Shown here one piece after another: positions 12,014 to 23,196 of a stretch of DNA of 64,000 nt (position 1 is its first letter; each line of letters begins with the position of its first letter). Origin of the DNA: Myxococcus fulvus (GTDB lineage: Bacteria; Myxococcota; Myxococcia; Myxococcales; Myxococcaceae); contig NZ_FOIB01000008.1 of NCBI RefSeq assembly GCF_900111765.1, positions 372,001 to 436,000 on the forward strand, written 5' to 3'. The position numbers and the translations under genes were made by a program. Under the pieces are notes generated by a model that worked only from the letters and a program-made list of their open reading frames with translations, was not told where the DNA came from and did not search any database.

Positions 12014-12919
12014 ATGTCCTCCCGCTGGGTCCTCCCCGTGCGCTACCGCGGCACGCCACTGCTCGTCTTCGCGAGCGTGCTGTTCGCGGTGATGGCGCTG
12101 TGCACCCGTCTGCTGGCCGGTCGCCTGTCCCCGGGCCAGGTGGCGTCCGGGCGCTTCGCCATCGGCCTGCTGTTCCTCGCGCTGTTCTTCCCGCTGATGC
12201 GGCGCAGGCCCCGCTTCGGCCGGGTCCATCTGTGGGCCCTGCGCGGCATCTTCGGCGGCGCGGCCGTCTACCTCTACTTCGTGGCGCTGGACCGGATGTC
12301 GGTGGGGCCCGCGGTGCTGCTCAACGCGTGCTGGCCCATCTACGCGGCCATCATCGGCTGGCTGTTCCTGGGCGAGCGCGTGACGGGGGCGCTGCTCGCG
12401 GGGCTGGTGCTCACCACGGTGGGCGCGGGGCTCGTCATGTGGAGCACGGTGGCCCAGGACGTGTCGCTGACCTTGGGGCTGGGCGCGTGGGCGGGCATGG
12501 CGTCGGCGGTGCTGGGCGGCGCGGCCGTGGTGGTGATACGCGCGCTGCGGCACGAGACGGACGCGGCCACCGTGTTCCTCTCCTTCTGTCTGTTCGGCCT
12601 GCTCTTCAGCCTGCCCTTCGCGCTCGCCGATTGGAGGCCGCTCGGCTGGGATGTCGTGCTTCCGCTGTTGGGCGTGGGGGTTTCCTCCGTGGTGGCGCAG
12701 ATGGCCTTCACGTATGCCCTGGGCTACGTCACCGCGGTGGCCGGCGGGGTCGCCACCCAGTCGACGCCGGTCTTCTCGTGGGTGCTGGCGGCGGTGCTGT
12801 TGGATGAGGCCGTCTCGCCCCTGGCCGTGACGGGCGCCCTGGTGTGCATGGTGGGCGTCCTTTGGGGAACGGGCGTGCTGGAGCGCCTGCGCACCCCGCA
12901 GTCGAAGCCCGCGCCCTGA
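12014..12919 (+). CDS. EamA/DMT-family transporter
   Basis: 301 residues with ten hydrophobic segments in two repeats of five, the layout of drug/metabolite exporters (EamA). Visible family features: early SVLFAVMALCTRLLAG helix, VLLNACWPIYAAIIGWLFLGER (helix 4 start of the first repeat) and the matching TQSTPVFSWVLAAVLLDEAV in the second repeat. Inner membrane; substrate unknown. Start ATG 12014 was chosen because the preceding in-frame residues are not membrane-like; no Shine-Dalgarno is seen, but GATAGAGG lies 19 nt upstream. Divergent from uvrA with 182 nt between start codons. No partner genes. Confidence 0.85.
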   Translation: MSSRWVLPVRYRGTPLLVFASVLFAVMALCTRLLAGRLSPGQVASGRFAIGLLFLALFFPLMRRRPRFGRVHLWALRGIFGGAAVYLYFVALDRMSVGPAVLLNACWPIYAAIIGWLFLGERVTGALLAGLVLTTVGAGLVMWSTVAQDVSLTLGLGAWAGMASAVLGGAAVVVIRALRHETDAATVFLSFCLFGLLFSLPFALADWRPLGWDVVLPLLGVGVSSVVAQMAFTYALGYVTAVAGGVATQSTPVFSWVLAAVLLDEAVSPLAVTGALVCMVGVLWGTGVLERLRTPQSKPAP

Positions 12920-13194
12920 GGCGCTCGGGTGCCCAGGGCGGGCTGGTGGTTTGTCCCGACTGTCACCTGGCGTTCCTGAAGTAATTCCAGTCCCACCCGC
13001 CCCCAGGGAAACGTTCTTCCCACGGCGGAGAACCCCTTTTCCCAGCCACGCCCAAGAGTTGCCACGTTGGCCGGTGGACGTCTGGTGCCGCCGTGCGTCG
13101 GGCACCTGGGTTGCAACGCGCCCCCTCCGCCGGAATCGCGCGGGTGCGAGGCCGCGCGGAATCCGGGCTCGGGAGTCGTGGGGAGGCAGCAACG

Positions 13195-16140
13195 ATGAGA
13201 CGTCTGTTTTGGGTGGCGTGGGTGGCGGTGGCGTTGGTGGTGGGGACGGGGTGTGAGCGCCCGTCGTCCCAGCGGGCGAAGAGCGCCTTCGTGGTGCGCC
13301 CCGAGACCATCGACTTCGGCCCCGCCGCGCTGGGCCGCACCAAGAGCTTCAAGCTGAAGGTGACCAACGGCGGCCGCGCGTCCTACCGCGTGGAGGGCGC
13401 CAGCTCCACCATCCCCAACGTCACGGTGCCGCCGTTCGAGCCCTTCACGCTGGGGGCGGGCGCCGAGCGCGAAATCGAGGTGCACTTCAAGCCCGAGGTC
13501 GAGGGCACGGTGCAGGGCGCGCTGGAGCTCATCACGGACGCGGACGCCCAGGGGCAGGTGCCGGTGTCCGGCCGGGGCGTGAAGGCCTTCGTGGAGGTGC
13601 CGCTGACGGAGCTGGACTTCGGCAACGTGGCCATGGGCTTCGTGGAGATGCGCCAGGTGACGGTGAAGAACCCCTCCGACGTGGAGACGCCGCTGGCGGT
13701 GTCGGTGCAGGGTGCGGACCTGGACCAGTTCACCGCCGAGCACGGCGAGGCGCCCACGCTGGCGCCCGGCGAGGAGCGGGTGTTGTCGGTGGCCTTCGCG
13801 CCCCGGCGCCTGGGCGCGGCCGCGGCGGAGCTGCACATCGCCGTGTGCGAGGGCTGTGAGCCGGCGGTGGTGCCACTCAAGGGCATGGGCGTGGCGTCCA
13901 AGCTGGAGGTGACGCCGCTGCGGCTGGACTTCGGGCGCGTGGCGCTGGGGGCCAGCGCGGAGCAGTCCATCACCGTGCGCAACCAGGGCACCGAGTCCTT
14001 GCGCTGGTCCGGCGTGGAGCTGCAGCTCAACCCGGGCGGCGTGTACCGCGTGGTGAGCGAGCCCGTCCTCAGCGGCGGCCTGCTGGCCGCGGGCGCGAGC
14101 GTGGAGGTCCGCGTGGCCTTCACCCCCGTGGTGCTGGGGCGCGCGGGCGAGGGGCGCGTCGAGGTGGGCGTGCGCGAGCAGGGCTCCTCCGCGCCGGGCC
14201 CGAAGGTGTCGCTCACGGGCGAGGGCGGCACGTCGTGCGTGGCGGTGAAGCCGCGTGACCTGGACTTCGGCGTGGTGGCCGAGGGCATGACGGCGACGCG
14301 GCCGGTGGAGGTCATCAACCGCTGCCGCGACAGCGTGCTCGTCAACAACCTGAACCTGACGACGGCGCAGGGCGGCTACTTCACCCTGGCGCAGGCGCCG
14401 GCCAGCGTGACGGTGCCCGCGGGCCAGTCCGCCTTCGTGGGCATCACCTTCAGCCCGCGCGTGGGCGCGGCGGGCCGGAGCGAGGGGCAGCTCGCGGTGA
14501 GCGTGCGCGCGGGGAGCACCACGTCCACGGAGGGCGTGACGTTGAAGGGCGAGGGCCGCGCCTTCAAGCCGTGCCAGTACTCGCTGCCGCAGCAGCTGAA
14601 GTTCGGGAAGGTGCCGGTGGGCGCGGAGGTGGGGCTGGGGGTGACGTTGCGCAACACCGGCACGGAGGCGTGCTACCTGGCGTCCATGCAGCTGGTGGCG
14701 GGCTCCGACCCGTCCTTCCTCGCGCAGTCGGTGCCCAACCACGTGCTCGAGCCGGGCCAGAAGGCCACGCTGGTGGTGCGCTTCAAGCCGGAGGAGGAGG
14801 GGCCCTTCGAGGGGCTCGCGGAGGCATGGGTGAACCACCCGACGCTGGGCCACCCGCTGGTGTCGCTCGTGGGCGAGGGCGTGAAGGGCTGCTTCGCGCT
14901 GCAGCCGACGACGGTGGACTTCGGCGTCACCAAGCTGTCGTGTGGTCCTCGCACGCGGGAGTTGGTCGCCATCAACGAGTGCATCGGCCCGGTGAAGGTG
15001 GCCGGCATGACGCTGGAGCAGGCGGGCGAGGAGTTCTCGGTGCAGTCGGCGAGCGCCTTCCCGTCCTCGATTGCCGCGGGCGGCCGGGTGAAGCTGACGG
15101 CGCGCTACACGCCGACGGACGACGGCGACGACGCGGCGGCGGTGCGCTTCCGGCTGGAGGATGGGAGCGAGTACACGGCGGGCCTGTTGGGCCGGGGCGT
15201 GACGAAGGCGGAGCAGACGGACCGCTTCTTCCAGGAGTCGAAGGCGAAGGTGGACGTGCTCTTCGTGGTGGATAACTCGGGCTCGATGATGGAGGAGCAG
15301 CAGAGTCTGGGGCAGAACTTCGCGGCCTTCCTGAGCGCGGCGAGCGCGGCGGCGGTGGACTACCGCATCGGCGTCACCACGACGGGCCTGGATGAGTCCC
15401 CGGGCGGCTGGTCCGAGTGCCCGGGCGGCGCGCAGGGCGGGGAGAACGGGCGCCTGTTCCCGGTGGACGGCTCGCGCCCCCGCATCATCACGCCGGACAC
15501 GCCCAACGCGGCCGCGGTGTTCGCGGACAACACCCGCGTGGGCGTGTGTCATTGGAACGAGCAGGGCCTGGACGCGGCGCACCGCGCCCTGTCGGACCCG
15601 CTGCTCTACAACCTGGATGACACCCGCACGCCGCTGCCCAACGACGGCAACGGCGGGTTCCTGCGCGAGGACGCGAAGCTGGCCATCATCTTCCTGTCGG
15701 ACGAGGAGGACTTCAGCTCGCAGCCGGTGTCCTTCTACGAGACGTACTTCCTGGCGCTGAAGGGCAACGACAAGGCGAAGCTCAGCATCAACGCGATTGT
15801 CGGCCCCATGGACCTGGCCACCTGCCCCACGTCGAGCAGCGCCGGCAGCCGCTACATCCAGCTGGCGAACACGACGGGCGGCGTGGTGGAGAGCATCTGC
15901 ACGCCCAACTGGGCCGCGTCCCTGGAGAAGCTCTCCAACAGCGCCTTCGGCCCCAACCGCAAGTTCCCCCTGTCCGAGGAGCCCGCGGACACCACGCGCA
16001 TCGTCGTCCACGTGGACGGCGTGCAGGTGCTGTCGGGCTGGGAGTACGACGCGCGCACCAACAGCATCATCTTCGACCGGGACTCCGCTCCCGCGCCGGG
16101 CTCGCTGGTGGAGGTGACGTACCCGCTGGGCTGCAACTAG
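13195..16140 (+). CDS. Large lipoprotein with ASH-type repeats and a von Willebrand A domain
   Basis: 981 residues from ATG 13195 with GGAGG upstream. Signal peptide with lipobox VVGTGC, so lipid-anchored. Residues ~30-660 hold about six Ig-like repeats of ~100 residues, each opening with a LDFG-V-G pattern and carrying a GGRASYR/NNPS-like loop and G-E-G/G-R-G-V end (ASH, also called choice-of-anchor D). Then a von Willebrand A domain with MIDAS motif DNSGSMM (D693), typical of adhesion or metal-dependent protein binding; the region KLAIIFLSDEEDF fits its fourth strand. The C-terminal ~60 residues form a further beta domain (VHVDGVQVLSGWEYD). Inference: a surface or periplasmic adhesion or scaffold protein. 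Monocistronic; hairpin follows at 16168. Confidence 0.85.
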   Translation: MRRLFWVAWVAVALVVGTGCERPSSQRAKSAFVVRPETIDFGPAALGRTKSFKLKVTNGGRASYRVEGASSTIPNVTVPPFEPFTLGAGAEREIEVHFKPEVEGTVQGALELITDADAQGQVPVSGRGVKAFVEVPLTELDFGNVAMGFVEMRQVTVKNPSDVETPLAVSVQGADLDQFTAEHGEAPTLAPGEERVLSVAFAPRRLGAAAAELHIAVCEGCEPAVVPLKGMGVASKLEVTPLRLDFGRVALGASAEQSITVRNQGTESLRWSGVELQLNPGGVYRVVSEPVLSGGLLAAGASVEVRVAFTPVVLGRAGEGRVEVGVREQGSSAPGPKVSLTGEGGTSCVAVKPRDLDFGVVAEGMTATRPVEVINRCRDSVLVNNLNLTTAQGGYFTLAQAPASVTVPAGQSAFVGITFSPRVGAAGRSEGQLAVSVRAGSTTSTEGVTLKGEGRAFKPCQYSLPQQLKFGKVPVGAEVGLGVTLRNTGTEACYLASMQLVAGSDPSFLAQSVPNHVLEPGQKATLVVRFKPEEEGPFEGLAEAWVNHPTLGHPLVSLVGEGVKGCFALQPTTVDFGVTKLSCGPRTRELVAINECIGPVKVAGMTLEQAGEEFSVQSASAFPSSIAAGGRVKLTARYTPTDDGDDAAAVRFRLEDGSEYTAGLLGRGVTKAEQTDRFFQESKAKVDVLFVVDNSGSMMEEQQSLGQNFAAFLSAASAAAVDYRIGVTTTGLDESPGGWSECPGGAQGGENGRLFPVDGSRPRIITPDTPNAAAVFADNTRVGVCHWNEQGLDAAHRALSDPLLYNLDDTRTPLPNDGNGGFLREDAKLAIIFLSDEEDFSSQPVSFYETYFLALKGNDKAKLSINAIVGPMDLATCPTSSSAGSRYIQLANTTGGVVESICTPNWAASLEKLSNSAFGPNRKFPLSEEPADTTRIVVHVDGVQVLSGWEYDARTNSIIFDRDSAPAPGSLVEVTYPLGCN

Positions 16141-16167
16141 CGCTCACGCGAAGTCGAAGGTGTGACG

Positions 16168-16200
16168 GCGCCGCGCTTCTCTTCTTGAGGGGCGCGGCGC
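16168..16200 (+). terminator. Hairpin terminator between convergent genes
   Basis: GCGCCGCGC (16168-16176) pairs with GCGCGGCGC (16192-16200), loop 15 nt. It is 28 nt after the lipoprotein stop and 15 nt from the stop of the small minus-strand gene, so it may serve both. Confidence 0.55.
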
Positions 16201-16214
16201 TCCGCGTTCCAGGA

Positions 16215-16565
16215 CTACGCGTTGGTCGTTCCCGTGGGGTCGCTGTGCACGGAGGGCGCCGAGCTCGTGGGCGAGTCATCGGGCGCGCTGGGATCGCTTT
16301 CGGGGCGCGCCATCCTGAAGATGCGCCCGATGACGCCTTGGACGAGGCTGAACACCCGCGAGAGGCCGCCACGCTCCGGGTCCGCGGCGCGAGTGCTGGC
16401 GTTGTCGTGGGTCGCCTTCGCCGACGCGGGGCGCTCGAAGGTCGAGCCGTCGCCCGGCGCGAGGGGCCTTGCGCGCGAGGGCGCCTGGTGCATGGGGGCT
16501 CGTGGCGGCTCGCGGAGCGTGGACCTTCGCGCGGTCAGGGACGACAGGCGGATGGGGGGCGACAC
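16215..16565 (-). CDS. Small unrecognised protein downstream of the kinase
   Basis: 116 residues from GTG 16565, which has GGAGG five bases upstream; an internal ATG at 16493 gives 92 residues. Codon third positions are over 90% G or C, as in true genes here, while first and second positions are mixed, supporting real coding. The protein is Ser/Pro/Ala/Thr rich and probably disordered except for one amphipathic segment near residues 66-85 (GGLSRVFSLVQGVIGRIFRM). No signal peptide and no known family recognised. It begins 34 nt after the kinase stop, in the same direction, so it may be the third gene of the sigma factor-kinase operon. It could also be a non-coding 3' region. Confidence 0.5.
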   Translation of the reverse strand: MSPPIRLSSLTARRSTLREPPRAPMHQAPSRARPLAPGDGSTFERPASAKATHDNASTRAADPERGGLSRVFSLVQGVIGRIFRMARPESDPSAPDDSPTSSAPSVHSDPTGTTNA

Positions 16566-16599
16566 GGCGACCTCCAGGCTCGAGGCTTCGGGGGTTGAG

Positions 16600-19599
<3,000 letters not shown>

Positions 19600-19603
19600 G
19601 GCC

Positions 19604-20395
19604 TCAGCGCAGAAGGTTCCGCACGCTCAACTCGAGCCCGCTCAGCAGCGTGCGGGCCAGGCTGTCCAGCTCCTCCGGGTCGTGGACCTGGAGTCGTCGT
19701 CGCAGCTCCTCGTGCGTGCGCTCGGTGAGGGTGTCCCGGGCGGCCTTGAGCCAGCGGGTCATGGTGGCGCGGCTGACGCCATGCAGCCGGCCGATGTCCT
19801 CCACGCCCACGTCCTCCACGAGGTGCAGTCGCAGGAAGGCGCGCTCGCGAGGCTCCATCGAGGCGAGCGCCGCGGCGATGGCGGCCTCGACGTCCGGGTG
19901 GTGTCGGTGCTTCAGCGCGGCGAAGGAGGCCTCCTGCACGGGCAGGAGCGCATCCCCCAGCGCGACCGGGTGGGCCGCGCGCTCCCGCAGCTCGGTGAGC
20001 GCCAGCCTCAGGGCCACGGTGCGGACCCAGGCCTCGAGGGGCCCGCGGCCGTCGTATTCGGCGAGGCGGGGTGGGGCGCCTTCGCGCGGGAGGAGCAGGC
20101 GCTCACGCAGCCGCTGCATCGCCTCGTCGACGACGTCGGGGGCCATGCGCCGTCGCGCCAGCGCTTGCCGGGCGGCGGGGAGCAGGCGGCGCTCGAAGAG
20201 GACGAGCGCCGCGGGAAGGCCGCGCGCGCAGGCGCAGGCGAGGTAGAGGTCCTCGACGTGACACGCCGTGGAGGAGGGGGCTTCGCCGTGGCGCGCGCGC
20301 AGGTGGGCGAGGAAGACGTCCCGTTCGAGCACCACGCCGGGCCAGGCGGAGCTGGCTCGGTGGAACAGGTCCTCGTCGGGGCGCGGCGGCTCCAT
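19604..20395 (-). CDS. RNA polymerase sigma-70-family factor (myxobacterial ECF-like type)
   Basis: 263 residues. An unusually long N-terminal part, then a region-2-like helix set (DLYLACACARGLPAALVLFERRLL split by DVVDEAMQRLRERL), GPLEAWVRTVALRLALTELR as the end of region 2, and region 4 (MEPRERAFLRLHL, then the helix-turn-helix VEDIGRLHGVSRATMTRWL). Region 1 and the long region 3 of housekeeping factors are absent. Start ATG 20395 is preferred over the upstream TTG 20413 because TACACT lies 15 nt upstream as a -10, which would put the TTG outside the transcript. The next gene four bases on encodes the zinc-finger kinase, its likely regulator. Confidence 0.85.
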   Translation of the reverse strand: MEPPRPDEDLFHRASSAWPGVVLERDVFLAHLRARHGEAPSSTACHVEDLYLACACARGLPAALVLFERRLLPAARQALARRRMAPDVVDEAMQRLRERLLLPREGAPPRLAEYDGRGPLEAWVRTVALRLALTELRERAAHPVALGDALLPVQEASFAALKHRHHPDVEAAIAAALASMEPRERAFLRLHLVEDVGVEDIGRLHGVSRATMTRWLKAARDTLTERTHEELRRRLQVHDPEELDSLARTLLSGLELSVRNLLR

Positions 20396-20404
20396 GCCTG
20401 GGGG

Positions 20405-20410
20405 AGTGTA
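20405..20410 (-). promoter_or_regulatory. -10-like element of the sigma factor gene
   Basis: TACACT 15 nt before ATG 20395, so the transcript would begin only a few bases before the start codon. No Shine-Dalgarno is present. No clear -35. Confidence 0.35.
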
Positions 20411-20456
20411 CAACGCGTGCCTCCGGTTCGCGGTCGAGGGGCTCGAGGTGCTGGCC

Positions 20457-21929
20457 CTACGAGGATGAGGAGGGGGTGGCCGGAGAGACGCCGGGCGGCG
20501 GGTGGATGGCGGTGGCGAAGCCCCCGGCGTGGTGTTCGGCGAGGAAGCGCGAGAGCTGCTCCGGGGTCAGCTCGCGGCAGGTGCTGGACGGGTCGTGGAC
20601 GATGAAGTTGCCCTCGGGCGTCATGCCCGTCACGGCGATCCAATGGCCGCCGGAGAAGTTGCCGGAGGCATTGGGGGGCTGCTCGTTGGCGAGCATGACG
20701 CTGCTCTCGCCGTTGACCGCGACGAGGTTGCCGGCGGCGAGCTGCTGCTGGATCCAGCGCACGTCGGAGCCCGCGTGGGTCTCCGAGGTGAGGCCCATGT
20801 TCGCGGCCATCTGCTCGATGCCGACGTAGCCGGTGCCCTCGGCGCCCATGCCGATGGAGTTGGCGAGCTGGTTGATGAAGGCTCCATCGGAGAGCCCTCC
20901 GCCGAAGCCATAGCCCTGGAGGATCATGGCCAGGGTGGTCGGGCCGCAGTTGGAGTTGCGGTTCCAGTCGTCCTCGGTGCCCTCGGAGGTGATCTGGTTG
21001 ATGTAGGGCACGGGGTACATCTCCCCGGGGGCGGTGGGCGGCGTGGCGCCCGGGGCCGAGGGGGCCACGCTTCCAGGCGAGGACGGAGTGCCCTGGGACG
21101 AGGGAGCCACGGTCCCGGGAGAGGACGGGGGCGAGGGGACGGTCAGCGTGCTGCCGGCGATGATGAGGTCGGGGTTCTCCAGGCCGTTGAGCTGGACGAC
21201 CTGCCGCGCGATCTCCTCCACGGGCCCGGGGACGCCCTGCTGCATCAGGCTCCTCGCGATGTCGCCCACGGTGTCTCCGGGCTGCACGTGCCAGCTCGTG
21301 GTGTCGGAGGTCTGGGGAGACGCGGGCACCAGGTCCTCGAGCGCCTCGGCGACGCGCGCGCCCTGCTCGCGAAGCGCGTGCATGCGGAGGGCGTCCTGGA
21401 ACTGCTCCTCCGATCCGGTGCCGTGTGCCTCCGTGAGGGCCTCGCGCAGGGCGTGCTCACGGAGTGCCGCGCTGGCCTCGTCGAGACGCCCGTCGCGGCG
21501 AGCGTCCATGAGGGCCTCGCGCAGGGCGTGCTCACGGAGCGCCGAGCCGACGTCCTCGAGACGCGTGTCGCGGCGAGCATCCGTGAGAGCCTCGCGCTGG
21601 CCACGCTCGCGGAGTGCCGCGCTGGCCTCGTCGAGGCGCCCGTCGCGCCGTGCTTCCTGGAGGGACTTCTTCAGGGCGTGCTCACGGAGCCTGGCGGACG
21701 CATCCTCGATTCGTCCGTCCTGGTGCGCAGCGCACGCCGGGGACTGTCGGTGCTCGTCACGGACCTCCTTCCTGGGAGCAGGGCCCCGCGCATCGAAGGA
21801 ATCGGGGCGGGCGCGCGACGGCGCATTCCCGGGAGGGCTCGGAGTGACAGGGCGGCGCGGGGCCGGCTCGGAGGACGGCTGGCGCACGGAACGGGCGAGC
21901 TGGGACTGAAAGAGAGAGCGGAGGGTCAT
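20457..21929 (-). CDS. LysM domain protein with C39-like cysteine peptidase domain and 25-residue repeats
   Basis: 490 residues, start ATG 21929. Residues 1-65 are basic and disordered; 66-191 are five 25-residue repeats with consensus DARRDGRLDEASAALREHALREALT, likely a charged helical rod; ~202-250 is a LysM peptidoglycan-binding domain (WHVQPGDTVGDIA, GSTLTVP); ~255-300 a Ser/Pro/Gly linker; ~305-470 a peptidase fold with NCGPTTLAMIL (Cys328), GGHWIAVTG (His429) and VHDPSS (Asp446), the Cys-His-Asp triad of C39-like peptidases. No Sec signal peptide is visible, so export may use another route or lysis. Inference: cleaves peptides, possibly in cell walls or of prey or rivals; a toxin-like role is possible. 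Single gene. Confidence 0.82.
   Translation of the reverse strand: MTLRSLFQSQLARSVRQPSSEPAPRRPVTPSPPGNAPSRARPDSFDARGPAPRKEVRDEHRQSPACAAHQDGRIEDASARLREHALKKSLQEARRDGRLDEASAALRERGQREALTDARRDTRLEDVGSALREHALREALMDARRDGRLDEASAALREHALREALTEAHGTGSEEQFQDALRMHALREQGARVAEALEDLVPASPQTSDTTSWHVQPGDTVGDIARSLMQQGVPGPVEEIARQVVQLNGLENPDLIIAGSTLTVPSPPSSPGTVAPSSQGTPSSPGSVAPSAPGATPPTAPGEMYPVPYINQITSEGTEDDWNRNSNCGPTTLAMILQGYGFGGGLSDGAFINQLANSIGMGAEGTGYVGIEQMAANMGLTSETHAGSDVRWIQQQLAAGNLVAVNGESSVMLANEQPPNASGNFSGGHWIAVTGMTPEGNFIVHDPSSTCRELTPEQLSRFLAEHHAGGFATAIHPPPGVSPATPSSSS
21357..21734 (-). repeat. Five imperfect 75-bp tandem repeats inside the peptidase gene
   Basis: Each unit encodes 25 residues (repeats at residues ~66-91, 92-116, 117-141, 142-166, 167-191). 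The middle three are most alike at DNA level (for example GCGCAGGGCGTGCTCACGGA recurs), so copy number could change by recombination. Confidence 0.8.
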
Positions 21930-22278
21930 TGCGTGCTCGGTGAGAGGGTTTGAATGGTTTGTCGATAAGATGCGAATATTTGTTTCGTGCCCGGATACGG
22001 TTCTTCCGCGCCTCCCCAATGAAATACCCAGAGGGGAAAGGCCTGGGGTTCCAGGGGGTTGGAAGAATCGTCGGAAACAATGAGCCACTAATTCGCCGGG
22101 CTGCGTCTCTCTTCGAGAACGCCCCTGTGAAACGATGATTGTGATTGTTATTGCGTCCGACGCCCGTCCCTCCAGTCCTCCGCGTACGAGCCGAAGTGTG
22201 GCTTTTCTGTCAGCCCTCGGTCCCATGGGGCGGGGATGACTCGACAGGGTGGATGAGCGGGTGCAGCCTTTGGGGGTG
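21930..22278. other. 349-nt divergent intergenic region, lower G+C
   Basis: Holds the promoters of the peptidase (minus) and phosphoesterase (plus) genes. It is markedly richer in A+T than the surroundings (for example 21950-22000 and 22130-22155). A dyad CCTGG-ggtt-CCAGG lies at 22042-22055. I find no convincing -10/-35 pair, RNA gene or small coding frame; the open frames here lack the G/C third-position bias. Confidence 0.5.
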
Positions 22279-23190
22279 ATGCCGGAGCCCCTCCTGGTTG
22301 CCGCCCTGGGTGACGTCCACGGTCGCTTCCACCGCGTGGAGACGTGGTTGGACGCGCTGGAGCAGTCGCGTGGTCGGCCGGTGGCGATGGTGCTCGCGGT
22401 GGGGGACGTGGAGGCGTTCCGCCGCGCGGATGACCATCGTCGCAAGGCCGCCAAGCGCACCATGCCCGCCGAGTTCGCCGAGTACGCGGACGGCGTCCGC
22501 CGCGTGAAGCGGCCCCTGTACTTCATCGGCGGCAACAACGAGGACTTCGAGGCGCTGCACGACTTCCAGGACGGGGGCGAGCTGGCGCCGGGCGTCACCT
22601 ACCTGGGCCGCGCCGGCGTGCGCGAACTCTCGGGACTGCGCGTGGGCTACCTGTCCGGCATCCACGCGCCGCGCTTCATCGACCAGCCCTTGAAGCGCCC
22701 CGTCACACAGGACCTGATGAAGCAGGCGGGCTACTTCCGCACCGCGGAGGTGGAGCGGGTGATGTCGCTTCGGGACGTGGACCTGATGCTCGTGCACGAG
22801 TGGCCCCGAGGCATCGTCCAGCGCGCGCGGGAGGAGAACCCCTCGCCGCCCCGGCCCTTGCCCTCGTACTGGATTGGCAATGGCGTGACGCGCCGCCTGG
22901 TGGACACGGTGCAGCCGAAGTGGCTGTTGTGTGGACACTCGCACAAGGCCTTCGCGGTGACGCTGGAGGGCGTGGGCCGCCCCGCCACGCGCATCGCCTG
23001 TCTGGACCAGGCCACGCGCCCCGAGGAGTCCGTCTTCTGGCTGGAGTACGAGGGCCGCGCCGTCGTGCGTGCCGGCTGGGGCGTCTCCGGCGCCGTCGCC
23101 TGGGAGCCGGGGTGGCGGTGGGATTTGTCCCGGCTGCCCGTCGTGGAGGGAGGGCACGACGGCGACGACGCTCCCGTGGGCGTGATGTAG
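22279..23190 (+). CDS. Calcineurin-like metallophosphoesterase related to lariat debranching enzyme DBR1
   Basis: 303 residues from ATG 22279 (a G-rich stretch just upstream; GTG 22249 is an alternative). Metal-site motifs in order: GDVHG (D12, H14), VGDVEAFRR (D43), FIGGNNE (N86, N87), LMLVHEWPRGI (H173), LLCGHSH (H220, H222). Beyond the general fold, the spacing and wording follow eukaryotic DBR1: GD-x-x-A-x-R, FIGGN-x-E, APGVTYLGRAGV, the LSGI turn and the HEWPRGI/HDWPR motif, which plain phosphatases lack. DBR1 hydrolyses 2'-5' branches. Two departures: Asp at position 12, where DBR1 has Cys, suggesting a two-metal site, and Asn87 in place of the general-acid His of GNHE. Function in this organism is unknown; single gene, convergent with the next with six bases between. 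Confidence 0.8.
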   Translation: MPEPLLVAALGDVHGRFHRVETWLDALEQSRGRPVAMVLAVGDVEAFRRADDHRRKAAKRTMPAEFAEYADGVRRVKRPLYFIGGNNEDFEALHDFQDGGELAPGVTYLGRAGVRELSGLRVGYLSGIHAPRFIDQPLKRPVTQDLMKQAGYFRTAEVERVMSLRDVDLMLVHEWPRGIVQRAREENPSPPRPLPSYWIGNGVTRRLVDTVQPKWLLCGHSHKAFAVTLEGVGRPATRIACLDQATRPEESVFWLEYEGRAVVRAGWGVSGAVAWEPGWRWDLSRLPVVEGGHDGDDAPVGVM

Positions 23191-23196
23191 CCCGGC

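Noticed and set aside
12724-16011. 1095-codon open frame opposite the ASH lipoprotein
   Set aside because: No start context, no domains and shadow composition; the lipoprotein on the other strand has lipobox, repeats and MIDAS.
20965-21160. Possible collagen-like or cell-surface repeat in the Ser/Pro/Gly stretch of the LysM peptidase
   Set aside because: It is a short low-complexity linker between LysM and peptidase domains without a regular period.
21950-22138. 62-codon plus-strand frame in the A+T-rich region before the phosphoesterase gene
   Set aside because: No ribosome site, no G/C third-position bias and no family resemblance.
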